A stretch of 64,000 nucleotides of DNA, taken from NCBI RefSeq assembly GCF_006385805.1, contig NZ_VFSG01000001.1:62001-126000 (forward strand), given 5' to 3'. The DNA comes from Streptococcus xiaochunlingii. GTDB taxonomy: Bacteria > Bacillota > Bacilli > Lactobacillales > Streptococcaceae. Of this stretch, positions 52,714 through 61,881 are shown in pieces; the first letter of the stretch is position 1, and each line of letters begins with the position of its first letter. The notes below the pieces were generated by a model. That model made no database searches. It was not told the origin of the DNA and saw only the letters and a program-made list of their open reading frames with translations. The position numbers and the translations under genes are program-made.

Positions 52714-54084
52714 ATGAATGTAACCTTGCACGAAGTGGCTCGTGTCCTGGCTGTTCGCAATGATATCAGTCAATTTGAAGATTTTGCTTTACAGAAGCCA
52801 GAATTTGATAGTCGTCTTATTGGTCCGGGGGACCTCTTTGTTCCTCTCAAGGGGGCGCGTGATGGGCATGATTTTATTGAAACCGCCTTTGAAAATGGGG
52901 CTGTAGCGACCTTGTCTGAAAAAGAAGTAGAAGGCCACCCGTATTTGTTGGTAGATGATGTTCTAGGAGCCTTTCAAAAATTAGCACAATATGTTTTGGA
53001 GAAGAGTCAGGTAGATGTCTTGGCGGTCACCGGTTCAAACGGTAAGACAACGACCAAAGATATGTTGGCTCAATTATTATCTACTACTTATAAAACCTAT
53101 AAAACACAAGGGAACTACAATAACGAGATTGGCCTTCCTTACACGGTTCTCCATATGCCAGAAGGAACAGAGAAGCTTGTCCTTGAAATGGGACAGGACC
53201 ATCTGGGAGATATCCATCTCCTCTCAGAAATTGCCCATCCAAAAGCAGCAATCGTGACCCTCATTGGGGAAGCTCACCTGGAGTTTTTCAAAGATCGCAC
53301 AGAAATCGCTAAAGGGAAATTGCAAATTGCGGACGGCATGCCAGCTGGTGGCTTGCTTCTAGTACCGGCCGATCCGATTGTAGAGGATTTTTTACCCAAT
53401 CAACAAGAGCTTGTGCGCTTTGGTGAAGGAGCAGATATCCGCATTACCAAATTGGACGAGCGCAAGGACAGCCTGACCTTTGAAGCGAATTTTTTAGAAG
53501 AAGCCATTGACCTGCCTGTAACAGGCAAATACAATGCGACCAATGCCATGATCGCTTCCTATGTTGCCTTAAAAGAAGGAGTCAGTGAAGAGGCCATCCG
53601 TGCAAGCTTTAAAGGCTTAGAGCTGACTAAGAACCGCACAGAATGGAAGAAGGCAAGTAACGGAGCGGATATCCTATCCGATGTCTACAATGCCAATCCA
53701 ACGGCCATGCGCCTGATTTTAGAAACCTTCTCGACTATTCCTACCAATCCAAATGGTCGCAAGCTTGCGGTCTTGGCAGATATGAAAGAACTCGGGGAGC
53801 AATCCATTGATCTGCACAACCAAATGATTCTCAGCCTGTCACCGGATGTCTTGGATACCGTTATTTTCTATGGCCAAGACATTGCGGGACTGGCTCAATT
53901 AGCGAGTCAGATGTTCCCACTCGGACATGTCTATTATTTCAAAAAGACCGCTGAGGAAGATCAATTTGAGGACCTGCTCAAACAAGTCAAGGAAAGCTTA
54001 AAAGAGCAGGACCAAATCCTCATCAAGGGAAGCAATTCCATGAATCTAGCCAAATTGGTAGAGGAGTTGGAGAATGGCGAGTAA
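52714..54084 (+). CDS. murF: UDP-N-acetylmuramoyl-tripeptide-D-alanyl-D-alanine ligase
   Basis: A 456-residue Mur ligase that adds the D-Ala-D-Ala made by Ddl to the UDP-MurNAc-tripeptide. The N-terminal domain has FDSRLIGPGDLFVPLKG, the ATP-binding loop is VTGSNGKTTTKDML (about 107-120), and QGNYNNEIGLPYTVL and VLADMKELGEQS follow. Its stop overlaps the next Nudix gene by 11 bases. Ribosome binding site AGAGGAGA. Confidence 0.95.
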   Translation: MNVTLHEVARVLAVRNDISQFEDFALQKPEFDSRLIGPGDLFVPLKGARDGHDFIETAFENGAVATLSEKEVEGHPYLLVDDVLGAFQKLAQYVLEKSQVDVLAVTGSNGKTTTKDMLAQLLSTTYKTYKTQGNYNNEIGLPYTVLHMPEGTEKLVLEMGQDHLGDIHLLSEIAHPKAAIVTLIGEAHLEFFKDRTEIAKGKLQIADGMPAGGLLLVPADPIVEDFLPNQQELVRFGEGADIRITKLDERKDSLTFEANFLEEAIDLPVTGKYNATNAMIASYVALKEGVSEEAIRASFKGLELTKNRTEWKKASNGADILSDVYNANPTAMRLILETFSTIPTNPNGRKLAVLADMKELGEQSIDLHNQMILSLSPDVLDTVIFYGQDIAGLAQLASQMFPLGHVYYFKKTAEEDQFEDLLKQVKESLKEQDQILIKGSNSMNLAKLVEELENGE

Positions 54085-54685
54085 TAATGTACTAAAGAAC
54101 ATTCAGCGCTTGATTTCAATCACCAATACAGGCTTAGCGTTCTCAAAAGATCCATTTGATCAAGAGCGCTATCAGGATATTCGTGCCATTTTACAGGATC
54201 TTGTCAGAGAAGCGACTGATTTGAATCCACAAGAATTATCGGATTTGTTTCGACCGACAGACCATTACGACACTCCCTTGATTGATGTTAGGGCATGGAT
54301 TGTCAAAGATGGAAAACTTTGTCTGGTGAAAGGTCAGGGAGAAGAGACCTGGGCTTTGCCGGGTGGTTTTGGTGAGGTTGGCTATTCTCCAAAAGAAAAT
54401 ATTTTAAAGGAAATCCAAGAAGAAACGGGCTATGTAGCACGTGTCAATCGGTTGTTGGCAGTATTTGATACCAATCGCTACCAATTGCAAAGCCGCCAAT
54501 ATGTGAAATTGGTATTTGAATGTGAATTGCTGGATGGAAGTTTTCAACAGAATCAGGAAATTTCCGATCTTGCATTTTTTGAGAGAGAGAAGATGCCTGC
54601 TCTTTCTACCAAGCGCAATACAGAAGAACAATTGAACTTCCTTTGGGAGGTCTATGATGGGAAACGAGATTTGTATTGTGATTAA
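54074..54685 (+). CDS. Nudix hydrolase with N-terminal helical domain
   Basis: A 203-residue protein. Residues 1-65 form the helical NUDIX-N domain (IQRLISITNTGLAF, REATDLNPQELSDLF), and the Nudix domain follows with ALPGGFGEVGYSPKE and ILKEIQEETGYVARV. In the Nudix box the first glutamate is replaced by Tyr in G-x5-E, and Arg by Lys, as is usual in this subfamily. Homologues act on ADP-ribose or related nucleotides. Overlaps the end of murF. Confidence 0.85.
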   Translation: MASNNVLKNIQRLISITNTGLAFSKDPFDQERYQDIRAILQDLVREATDLNPQELSDLFRPTDHYDTPLIDVRAWIVKDGKLCLVKGQGEETWALPGGFGEVGYSPKENILKEIQEETGYVARVNRLLAVFDTNRYQLQSRQYVKLVFECELLDGSFQQNQEISDLAFFEREKMPALSTKRNTEEQLNFLWEVYDGKRDLYCD

Positions 54686-54715
54686 AAATGATCTATAAAT
54701 TAAAGGAATGTGAAA

Positions 54716-55417
54716 ATGACACTTTGGGATTTATTGTTTACAAACCAAAAATCAGCCCCGCCTGGGTTTGGTCTCTGGTATTTCATTCTGCCGGCCTCTT
54801 TGTTGGTGGTTGGTTACTTTTCCATCAGATATGCGCAGTCCAAAAGCTACCAACGCTTTTGGTATTGGGCACAGTTGATCCAAGTCCTGACCATCAATGC
54901 TTGGTATATTCTCGCCCACATGCCTTTGACGGATAATTTGCCTTTTTATCATTGCCGCTTGGCCATGTTGGTGATTCTCTTTGCCCCTAAAGGGACCTAT
55001 ATCAAGCAATATTTTGCTCTCTTGGGAGTTTTAGGATCGATTGCGGCCTTGGTGTATCCAGCCTTTGATCCCTTCCCATTCCCTCATATCACAGTGTTGA
55101 ATCTAATTTTTAGCCACTGGGCCTTGCTTGCCAATAGTTTGATTTACCTACAGGATCATTATCAATCTGAAAAACAAGACAGCTTGAGAATTTTCAAGAT
55201 TACTTTTGGCATGAATGCCTTGATTTTTGTGGTCAACCTTTTGACGAAAGGGGATTATGGCTTCTTACGACGTCCACCAATCATTGGGGACCACGGTGCT
55301 CTCTTAAACTACCTTTTGGTTAGCTTTGTGATGGTAGCTGGAATTTTCTTGGTCAACCAACGTTATAAGTACAAATACAAGATGGTTGAAGAGACTGTCG
55401 GTTCGCGTTCGGAATAG
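54716..55417 (+). CDS. TIGR02206/YwaF family membrane protein, first of three
   Basis: A 233-residue protein with about six membrane helices. It starts MTLWDLLFTNQKSAPPGFG, and has NAWYILAHMPLTDNLPFYHCRLAML (in part WYILAHMPLTDNLPFYHC), FPHITVLN, SHWALLANSLIYL and GDYGFLRRPPIIGDHG, the blocks of the YwaF family. Function is unknown. The start at 54716 follows AAAGGAATG. Three paralogues lie in tandem here, each about 230 residues. Confidence 0.8.
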   Translation: MTLWDLLFTNQKSAPPGFGLWYFILPASLLVVGYFSIRYAQSKSYQRFWYWAQLIQVLTINAWYILAHMPLTDNLPFYHCRLAMLVILFAPKGTYIKQYFALLGVLGSIAALVYPAFDPFPFPHITVLNLIFSHWALLANSLIYLQDHYQSEKQDSLRIFKITFGMNALIFVVNLLTKGDYGFLRRPPIIGDHGALLNYLLVSFVMVAGIFLVNQRYKYKYKMVEETVGSRSE

Positions 55418-55445
55418 AAATTAGATGAGCTGAGGTAAGGAAGAC

Positions 55446-56120
55446 ATGACTCTTTGGGATTTATTTTTCACCAGTCAACCAACGGCTCCTCCTCAATTGG
55501 GGGCTTGGTATTTCTTGTTGCCGACATCATTGGTAGTGGTGGGTCTTCTGTCTATTCGATTTGCCTCTTCCAAAGGCTATCAAAACTTTTGGTATTGGGG
55601 GCAGTTGATCCAGTTGCTGATTATCAACGCTTGGTATATTGCAGCATGCTTGCCTTTTTCAGAGAGCCTACCCTTCTATCATAGCCGGATGGCCATGTGG
55701 ATCATTCTCTTGGCTCCTAAGGGAAGTTTCAAGCAGTATTTTGCCCTGATAGGAGTCTTTGGCTCTATCATGGCTTTGGTTCATCCCGTCTTTTATCCCT
55801 ATCCTTTTCCTCACGTATCCTCGATCAACAATGTCTTTGGGCACTGGGCCCTCTTGGCCAATTGCTTGATCTATCTGGTTCAATCCTACCAGGTGGAAGC
55901 AAGGGATGCCTGGAAAATCTGTCAGATGACTTTTGGGGTTAATGCTATTATTCAGCTCGCTAATCTTGTAACAGGTGGAAATTATGGCTTTATGCGTCGC
56001 CCTCCTGTACTTGGTGATCATGGACTTGTGCTCAACTATTTGATCGTGACCATCCTGATGACAGGAACCCTTATCCTGATCAATGTGATCGTTAAGTCCA
56101 GTAAGAAAAAGAACATCTGA
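55446..56120 (+). CDS. TIGR02206/YwaF family membrane protein, second of three
   Basis: A 224-residue paralogue of the preceding gene. MTLWDLFFTSQPTAPPQLGAW, SLPFYHSRMAMWIIL, FPHVSSINNVFGHWALLANCLIYL (partial) and GGNYGFMRRPPVLGDHG correspond block by block. The histidine and arginine in F-Y-H-x-R-x-A-M and the R-R-P-P motif are kept in all three copies and are likely functional. AGGTAAGGAAG ribosome binding site. Confidence 0.8.
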   Translation: MTLWDLFFTSQPTAPPQLGAWYFLLPTSLVVVGLLSIRFASSKGYQNFWYWGQLIQLLIINAWYIAACLPFSESLPFYHSRMAMWIILLAPKGSFKQYFALIGVFGSIMALVHPVFYPYPFPHVSSINNVFGHWALLANCLIYLVQSYQVEARDAWKICQMTFGVNAIIQLANLVTGGNYGFMRRPPVLGDHGLVLNYLIVTILMTGTLILINVIVKSSKKKNI

Positions 56121-56142
56121 ATCCGCTTAATAAGGAGATCGT

Positions 56143-56829
56143 ATGCATCATTTTTTCACAACTGAATCCACTGCACCACCTGTTATCCCGCTCCTTTGGT
56201 ATGGGGTCATGGTTCTTTTAATTCTAATGGCAGTTTGGGCTTCATTACGTTACTATCAAAATGAACAATTTCGAAAGATCTTTCGAAACTTACAAATATT
56301 TCAATTGATCTGTCTCTATATCTGGTATTTTGCTTTTCAACTTCCCTGGTCCAATAGTTTACCCTTGTACCATTGCCGTTTGGCCATGTTTGCTGTCTTG
56401 TTGTTGCCAGACCGATGGAAGAGCAAGCAGTTCTTTGCCTTGATGGGAGTCAGTGGGGCGATCTTTGCCTTGGGTTATCCGGTCTTTGATCCCTATACCT
56501 TTCCTCATATTACGAGCTTTTCTTTTCTCTTAGGGCATTACTGTCTCTTGGTTAATTCCTTGATTTATCTCTTGAGATGCTATGATTCGAGCCTCTTAAA
56601 AAATCGAGAAATTGTTCTTTATACCTTCTTCCTTGATATGTTTCTAGTTGGTGTCAACCAAGTCACTGGAGGAAATTATGGACTTATGGCCCGGCCACCG
56701 ATTATCAAAGGGGACAGCCTCCTGGTGAATTATGTCGTGGTTTCCAGCATCCTAGCAGCAGCCTTGCTTCTCTTTAATGTATTTTTCAGTCGCAGAAGAG
56801 AGCGGGTTAAAGTAAGTAATTCAATATAA
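56143..56829 (+). CDS. TIGR02206/YwaF family membrane protein, third of three
   Basis: A 228-residue paralogue, more diverged than the first two (starts MHHFFTTESTAPPVIPLLWYG). It keeps LPLYHCRLAMFAVL, FPHITSFSFLLGHYCLLVNSLIYL (in part) and GGNYGLMARPPIIKGD, with one arginine of the R-R-P-P motif replaced by alanine (A-R-P-P). AATAAGGAG ribosome binding site. It ends the three-gene run and is followed by a terminator. Confidence 0.78.
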   Translation: MHHFFTTESTAPPVIPLLWYGVMVLLILMAVWASLRYYQNEQFRKIFRNLQIFQLICLYIWYFAFQLPWSNSLPLYHCRLAMFAVLLLPDRWKSKQFFALMGVSGAIFALGYPVFDPYTFPHITSFSFLLGHYCLLVNSLIYLLRCYDSSLLKNREIVLYTFFLDMFLVGVNQVTGGNYGLMARPPIIKGDSLLVNYVVVSSILAAALLLFNVFFSRRRERVKVSNSI

Positions 56830-56833
56830 TTGA

Positions 56834-56868
56834 AGAAGACTAGAATCGTATGATTTTAGTCTTCCTTT
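56834..56868 (+). terminator. Terminator after the third YwaF-like gene
   Basis: GAAGACTA-AATC / GATT-TAGTCTTC stem with GTAT loop, followed by CTTTTTG. Confidence 0.85.
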
Positions 56869-56891
56869 TTGATTTCAAAGAAGAATCATCG

Positions 56892-56920
56892 TTGAAAAAA
56901 GTGCCTATTTTCGCTATAAT
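56892..56920 (+). promoter_or_regulatory. Promoter of prfC
   Basis: -35 TTGAAA (56892-56897), 17-base spacer, -10 TATAAT (56915-56920), 88 bases before the start. Confidence 0.75.
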
Positions 56921-57007
56921 AGGACAGATAGAGAAATTGAGGAGAAATCCGATGTAGAGATGAATTTGTAAACTTGTCAGAAAATAAGAAGAGAAAGAAA
57001 TAGGAAC

Positions 57008-58552
57008 ATGAACGTACAAGAAGAAATTAAAAAACGCCGTACCTTTGCCATCATCTCCCACCCGGATGCTGGTAAAACGACGATTACAGAGCAGTTGCTC
57101 TACTTTGGGGGAGAGATTCGGGAAGCTGGTACTGTAAAAGGAAAGAAAACAGGAAACTTTGCCAAGTCTGACTGGATGGATATCGAAAAACAACGTGGGA
57201 TTTCGGTAACTTCATCTGTCATGCAGTTTGACTATGATGGAAAACGGGTCAACATCCTTGATACCCCAGGGCACGAGGACTTTTCAGAAGATACTTATCG
57301 GACCTTGATGGCAGTAGATGCTGCGGTTATGGTCGTAGACTCTGCCAAAGGTATTGAGGCCCAAACCAAGAAATTATTTGAGGTTGTCAAACACCGTGGG
57401 ATTCCAGTCTTTACCTTTATGAACAAGCTGGACCGTGACGGTCGTGAGCCACTGGACCTCTTGCAAGAATTGGAAGAAGTCTTGGGCATCGCAAGTTACC
57501 CAATGAACTGGCCGATTGGGATGGGGAAAGCCTTTGAGGGGCTCTACGACCTCTATAACCAACGTTTGGAACTCTACAAAGGGGATGAACGCTTTGCCAG
57601 TCTAGAAGATGGAGACAAGCTCTTTGCCAACAATCCATTCTACGAGCAAGTCAAGGATGACATCGAACTCTTGCAAGAAGCAGGAAATGACTTCTCAGAA
57701 GAAGCTATCCTTGCGGGTGAATTAACACCAGTCTTCTTCGGATCAGCGTTGACGAACTTTGGGGTGCAGACTTTCTTGGAAACCTTCTTGAAGTTTGCTC
57801 CAGAACCACATGGCCACAAGAAGACAGATGGAGAGATTGTCGACCCTTATGACAAGGATTTCTCAGGCTTTGTCTTTAAAATCCAAGCCAACATGGACCC
57901 TCGTCACCGTGACCGGATCGCCTTTGTCCGTATTGTATCGGGTGAATTTGAACGCGGGATGAGTGTTAACCTGCCTCGTACTGGTAAGGGTGCTAAGCTA
58001 TCAAATGTCACTCAGTTTATGGCTGAAAGCCGTGAAAATGTGACCAATGCCGTAGCAGGAGATATCATCGGGGTATACGATACTGGTACGTATCAGGTTG
58101 GGGATACGCTGACTGTTGGAAAAAACAAGTTCGAATTTGAACCACTGCCAACCTTTACCCCTGAAATCTTCATGAAGGTATCTGCCAAGAATGTCATGAA
58201 GCAAAAATCCTTCCACAAAGGGATTGAGCAATTGGTGCAAGAAGGAGCTATCCAGCTCTATACCAACTACCAAACAGGTGAATACATGTTAGGTGCTGTC
58301 GGGCAACTACAGTTTGAAGTCTTCAAACACCGCATGGAAAATGAGTACAATGCAGAAGTGGTCATGACCCCAATGGGTAAAAAGACCGTTCGCTGGATCA
58401 AACCAGAGGACTTAGATGAGCGCATGTCTTCAAGCCGGAACATCTTGGCTAAGGACCGCTTTGACCAACCTGTCTTCCTCTTTGAAAACGACTTTGCCCT
58501 CCGTTGGTTTGCGGATAAGTATCCAGATGTTGAACTAGAGGAAAAAATGTAA
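57008..58552 (+). CDS. prfC: Peptide chain release factor 3
   Basis: A 514-residue translational GTPase. G1 is [13 protein letters not shown] (about 18-30), G2/G3 include QRGISVTSS and [14 protein letters not shown], and G4 is [11 protein letters not shown]. Domains II and III follow with [19 protein letters not shown] and [20 protein letters not shown]3 releases RF1/RF2 from the ribosome after peptide release. It is full length. Codon use suggests good expression. Confidence 0.96.
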   Translation: MNVQEEIKKRRTFAIISHPDAGKTTITEQLLYFGGEIREAGTVKGKKTGNFAKSDWMDIEKQRGISVTSSVMQFDYDGKRVNILDTPGHEDFSEDTYRTLMAVDAAVMVVDSAKGIEAQTKKLFEVVKHRGIPVFTFMNKLDRDGREPLDLLQELEEVLGIASYPMNWPIGMGKAFEGLYDLYNQRLELYKGDERFASLEDGDKLFANNPFYEQVKDDIELLQEAGNDFSEEAILAGELTPVFFGSALTNFGVQTFLETFLKFAPEPHGHKKTDGEIVDPYDKDFSGFVFKIQANMDPRHRDRIAFVRIVSGEFERGMSVNLPRTGKGAKLSNVTQFMAESRENVTNAVAGDIIGVYDTGTYQVGDTLTVGKNKFEFEPLPTFTPEIFMKVSAKNVMKQKSFHKGIEQLVQEGAIQLYTNYQTGEYMLGAVGQLQFEVFKHRMENEYNAEVVMTPMGKKTVRWIKPEDLDERMSSSRNILAKDRFDQPVFLFENDFALRWFADKYPDVELEEKM

Positions 58553-58559
58553 CTCAGCA

Positions 58560-58619
58560 CCAACAATTGGAACTAAAGTCCCTAATTGTTGGACGCTAGC
58601 CACTATTATGTGGGCTAGC
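58560..58619. other. Two hairpins in the prfC-thiT gap
   Basis: CCAACAATT / AATTGTTGG (58560-58592) and GCTAGCC / GGCTAGC (58595-58619) lie side by side between the prfC stop and the terminator, with no coding role visible. Confidence 0.5.
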
Positions 58620-58663
58620 TAACTGTCTTTCAGATTACTTTGGTAATAGAATATATTAGTTAA

Positions 58664-58690
58664 AAAACCAGCTCAAGCGAGCTGGTTTTG
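58664..58690 (+). terminator. Terminator after prfC
   Basis: AAAACCAGCTC-AAGC-GAGCTGGTTTT, perfect. Confidence 0.9.
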
Positions 58691-58784
58691 TGATATCGAC
58701 AAATTTTCTTTTTCCATAAAAACCAAGTGGTTGTTCAATAAATAAAAATAATTCTATATTTTTTGTGTTTTTAAAGCAAGGACT

Positions 58785-58922
58785 GAAACTTTCCGCTGTG
58801 AAAAAAGTTCTAGAAACAATAGTGTTTCTAGAACTCGGGAGTTTTGAAACCTTAGGTTCAAAACTAAGTCATGGAACTTCGTAGAAGTTCGCTGACGTCC
58901 GTTCTCACATAAGGAAAGTTTA
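58785..58922 (+). repeat. Dispersed structured element, copy E
   Basis: Same orientation as copies A and D. Termini GAAACTTTCC / GGAAAGTTT; inner stems AGTTCTAGAAAC/GTTTCTAGAACT (12), GTTTTGAA/TTCAAAAC (with CC-TTA-GG extension) and GAACTTC/GAAGTTC. It lies in the tail-to-tail gap between prfC and thiT. Confidence 0.88.
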
Positions 58923-58934
58923 TAAGAATATTTC

Positions 58935-59510
58935 TTAATGTTCTGTAATAAGGAGTCTTCCCAAAAATTCTTGTAGGATAAAGAAGACAATCAAACTGGC
59001 AATAGTCTCGCCTAAGAAGGACGAGCTATTTACAATTAGAGAGTAGAGGTAGGCACTTTGGCCAGCTGGAGCATAGCTTCCCCAGAAGATAACACCTGCT
59101 ATGTAGTGAATCAGGTAGCGTGCGAACCCTCCTAAGACGACTCCAACAGTAATGTAAGTGAGTGTCTGAACTCGTTTCTTATCTCTGATAGCCTTGTCAA
59201 GCGTAGGTTTGACAATTCCACTCAGTCCAATCAAGCTGAAGGCTACAAAGTATTCTAAGAAACCTTGGATTGGAGTCAACCAACCACCAGCTGCTTCCCC
59301 AGTTACGACTTGCAGCAAACCCCAGATGAATCCACCCATGGCACCAGCCTTAACGCCCCAGCGGAAACTGAGGAGAAAGATGGGAACCATCTTAAAAGAT
59401 AGAGAAATCCAAGGACCTAAGGACATGGGTTGAGTAACCAAATCCAAAATATAAGCAATGGTCGCTAAAAGAGCAACCTCAATCATTGGTCGAATCGTAG
59501 TTTTCGACAT
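58935..59510 (-). CDS. thiT: Thiamine transporter ThiT (ECF S component)
   Basis: A 191-residue membrane protein, the S component of a thiamine ECF transporter that uses the shared EcfAAT energising module. It starts MSKTTIRPMIEVALLATIAYI, and GAMGGFIWGLLQVVTG, WLTPIQGFLEYFVAF, GGFARYLIHYIAGVIFWGSYAP are the ThiT blocks with thiamine-binding aromatics (quoted in part). The start at 59510 follows GGAGG; a longer frame reaches 59558 inside the leader. A TPP riboswitch lies upstream on the same strand, so it is repressed when thiamine pyrophosphate is abundant. Confidence 0.95.
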   Translation of the reverse strand: MSKTTIRPMIEVALLATIAYILDLVTQPMSLGPWISLSFKMVPIFLLSFRWGVKAGAMGGFIWGLLQVVTGEAAGGWLTPIQGFLEYFVAFSLIGLSGIVKPTLDKAIRDKKRVQTLTYITVGVVLGGFARYLIHYIAGVIFWGSYAPAGQSAYLYSLIVNSSSFLGETIASLIVFFILQEFLGRLLITEH

Positions 59511-59603
59511 AAAAAAACCTCCTATACCAATCGTTTTGATTGGCTCATTTGTTGCCACATCAAAACGTTGTCATAGAAGTTTTCTATTTCATTCTGTTTT
59601 GAG

Positions 59604-59712
59604 ACACATCCCTACGCAGGTCCTAACCTGATCAGGTGGTAAGAGTTTAGGCCAGCAACGAACACCTCTGGTATCTAAGCTAGCCAATCTCAGCAATTGC
59701 TCCTCTTGTGAC
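59604..59712 (-). promoter_or_regulatory. TPP (thi-box) riboswitch controlling thiT
   Basis: Read on the minus strand, the segment contains GGAGC...GCTGAGA (5' part), ACC-ACCTGATCAGGTTAG-GACC and GCGTAGGGA, the conserved TPP aptamer core (CTGAGA and ACCTGAT...GCGTAGGGA). It lies about 95 bases upstream of the thiT start. Confidence 0.92.
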
Positions 59713-59768
59713 TCTTTCATTATACTATCAAAAAAACGTTCTCGCAACTTTTTAACTTGTAAAAAATA

Positions 59769-59777
59769 TGGTATAGT
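59769..59777 (+). promoter_or_regulatory. Extended -10 promoter of the PH-domain gene
   Basis: TGGTATAGT, 41 bases before the start codon. Confidence 0.5.
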
Positions 59778-59817
59778 TATTAAGATAGAAAATGCACAAG
59801 TTGTGGAGGAAAAAAAC

Positions 59818-60198
59818 ATGGGTATTTTTGCAGGTTTGATGGGCAATGCTTCTCAAAAAGACGTCGATAAGGTTGAAAAAGATTTAGGGGATATCCTGGT
59901 TCCAGGTGAGCAAGTAACTCTGGCTTTTAGTTTGATTCGTGACTTGATTGTCTTTACGGAGTACCGTCTGATTTTGGTGGACAAACAAGGAATGACAGGG
60001 AAGAAAACATCTTATAAATCTCTTCCCTATCGTTCTATTTCGCGTTTTTCAGTAGAAACATCTGGTCATTTTGATTTGGACGCAGAATTAAAAATTTGGG
60101 TTTCTTCAGCTGTAGAGCCGTCAGAAACACTTCAATTTAAGAGTGATAATAGTGTTATCGAGATCCAGCAGGCCTTGGCAGCAGCTGTATTGCGTTGA
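59818..60198 (+). CDS. Bacterial PH-domain protein (YvbH/DUF-type)
   Basis: A 126-residue soluble protein. LGDILVPGEQVTLAFSLIRDLIVFTEYRLILVDKQG, quoted in part as GEQVTLAFSLIRDL and VFTEYRLILVDKQG, then KTSYKSLPYRSISRFSVETSG and LKIWVSS are the bacterial pleckstrin-homology pattern (strands with T-x-x-R-L-I-L-V-D, then Y-x-S-I). Its function is unknown. The start at 59818 follows GTGGAGGAAA. It precedes the CorA gene by 81 bases. Confidence 0.85.
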   Translation: MGIFAGLMGNASQKDVDKVEKDLGDILVPGEQVTLAFSLIRDLIVFTEYRLILVDKQGMTGKKTSYKSLPYRSISRFSVETSGHFDLDAELKIWVSSAVEPSETLQFKSDNSVIEIQQALAAAVLR

Positions 60199-60279
60199 TC
60201 AGTGAATGAGGACAGGACTCATCTAGCGATTTCGGGTAATCGGTAGGAGTACTGGTAGATAAGGTAAAGAGGAAACGAA

Positions 60280-61188
60280 ATGTTCGTTGAAAAAAAGTTA
60301 GGGGATGGCCGGAGTTGGATTAATATTGATTCTGACTTGATTGCAGAAACCTCCCAGTTGTACCAAAAGTATGGTATTGATCAAGAAACCATTGAATATG
60401 CATTGGATAAAAATGAACGTGCCCACATGGATTACAACCGTGAAAATGGAACTGTGACTTTTATCTATAATGTATTGGATATGGAAAAGGAAAAGGAATA
60501 TTACGAAACCATTCCGATGACTTTCATTGTCCAAGGGCCACGTCTTGTAACTATTAGTAACCGAGACAACGCCTATATTATTGCACAAATGGAACGCTAT
60601 GTTGATGCTCATGAAAGTTTATCCACCTTTAAACTCTTGTTTGCGGGGCTTGAGATGATTAGTAATGCTTATTATCCGATTATTGAGCGTCTAGATAAGC
60701 ACAAGGATGAGATTACTCGTCTCTTACGAAAAACGACAACTAGTAAGAACCTTTATGCTCTTTCTGACGTGGAAACAGGTATGGTCTATCTAGCATCCGC
60801 TGCCAAGCAAAATCGCATGCTTCTGGAACATATCAAGGCTCACCTAATCTACCGCCAATTTGATGATGTGGAAAAAGAACAATTTGATGATGCCATGATT
60901 GAGGCCAGACAGTTGGTGTATATGACGGAGTTGAACTCTCAGGTCTTGCAGCAATTGTCTAGCTCTTACAATAACATCCTAAATAACAATTTGAATGATA
61001 ATTTGACCACCTTGACCATCTTAGAAGCTCTGTTAGCGGTCTTAGCAGTTGTCACTGGTTTCTTTGGAATGAATGTTCCATTGCCGTTTACAAATGATCC
61101 CAATGCCTGGATTTATATTTCGGTCGCTAGCTTCGTCTTGTGGTTGATGTTATCACGAATCTTGCGCTGGATTGCCCATAAACGATAA
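60280..61188 (+). CDS. CorA family magnesium/divalent cation transporter
   Basis: A 302-residue CorA-type channel. The N-terminal cytoplasmic domain is acidic and helical, the two C-terminal membrane helices are LTILEALLAVLAVVTGFFGMN and WIYISVASFVLWLMLSRI (parts), with the signature GMN (in FFGMNVP) near 262 and an acidic-free loop before helix 2 (LPFTNDPNA). It should move Mg2+ or other divalent ions as a pentamer. Streptococci often have several CorA paralogues. GAAACGAA is a weak ribosome binding site. Confidence 0.9.
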   Translation: MFVEKKLGDGRSWINIDSDLIAETSQLYQKYGIDQETIEYALDKNERAHMDYNRENGTVTFIYNVLDMEKEKEYYETIPMTFIVQGPRLVTISNRDNAYIIAQMERYVDAHESLSTFKLLFAGLEMISNAYYPIIERLDKHKDEITRLLRKTTTSKNLYALSDVETGMVYLASAAKQNRMLLEHIKAHLIYRQFDDVEKEQFDDAMIEARQLVYMTELNSQVLQQLSSSYNNILNNNLNDNLTTLTILEALLAVLAVVTGFFGMNVPLPFTNDPNAWIYISVASFVLWLMLSRILRWIAHKR

Positions 61189-61189
61189 A

Positions 61190-61224
61190 AAAAGAGAGGT
61201 AGGGAAGAAATTCCTTACCTCTTT
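61190..61224 (+). terminator. Terminator after the corA-like gene
   Basis: AAAGAGAGGTAGGGAA and TTCC-TTACCTCTTT form a stem around a GAAA-like loop. Confidence 0.8.
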
Positions 61225-61699
61225 CGTATCTTGGCTATTTCAGAAAATCCTTCATTTTTAACTCTGCCTCCCCTAAGAAGAAGAGGCAGTTTTGATACAA
61301 GTGATCGACTGTACAAAATCTTCTTGGAAATAGTAGGAGTAGATTTAAAAGTACTGAGTGGATTATAAACAATTTATAATTGGATTGAATCGTTGAATCA
61401 GTTAAATGAATGAAGCATTTTAATGATACTGAAATAACCTAGATACTAGAATCATTATACATATTTTCATATTAAAAATCAAGGAAACAATCCCAAAATA
61501 AAAGGGGATTTATTGTGAGTGAAAATTTTTAGAAAGCCTATTGTAACGCTGTTTTTATGAGGTGATTCAAAGTAAAGAAGAGACTTCACAGTCTTTTATA
61601 TTATCGCAAATTTAAAAAATAAATTATACTAATTATCCAAAGGTGGAAAGAGCTTTTTTGAAAGAGGTTACGAAATAAAAAAACTTTTAACCTGTTTCG
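61225..61699. other. Intergenic stretch without a recognised gene
   Basis: About 475 bases, very AT-rich, upstream of the cshA promoter. Its only clear feature is a hairpin, CTGCCTC / GAGGCAG (61264-61289), followed by TTTT. I see no frame with a ribosome binding site and no RNA family. Confidence 0.5.
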
Positions 61700-61725
61700 T
61701 TTTACTATCTTTTAACCCTAGTCTA

Positions 61726-61734
61726 TGGTATACT
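61726..61734 (+). promoter_or_regulatory. Extended -10 promoter of cshA
   Basis: TGGTATACT. The transcript would have a leader of about 140 bases with hairpins GTTGC...GCAAC (61741-61784) and GATGG-CTTCGCA-CCATC (61847-61863), the latter ending 18 bases before the GTG start. Confidence 0.6.
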
Positions 61735-61881
61735 AGATAGGTTGCAAAGAAAGCAGTACTTTTCTTTAGTGGAAAAGAAGCAACACGGTCTTTCATAAAA
61801 ACTGAAAGTACGTCATGACAAGAAAAGTATAAACTAAGCGCTATAGGATGGCTTCGCACCATCTTTAGAAAGAAGAATAAC

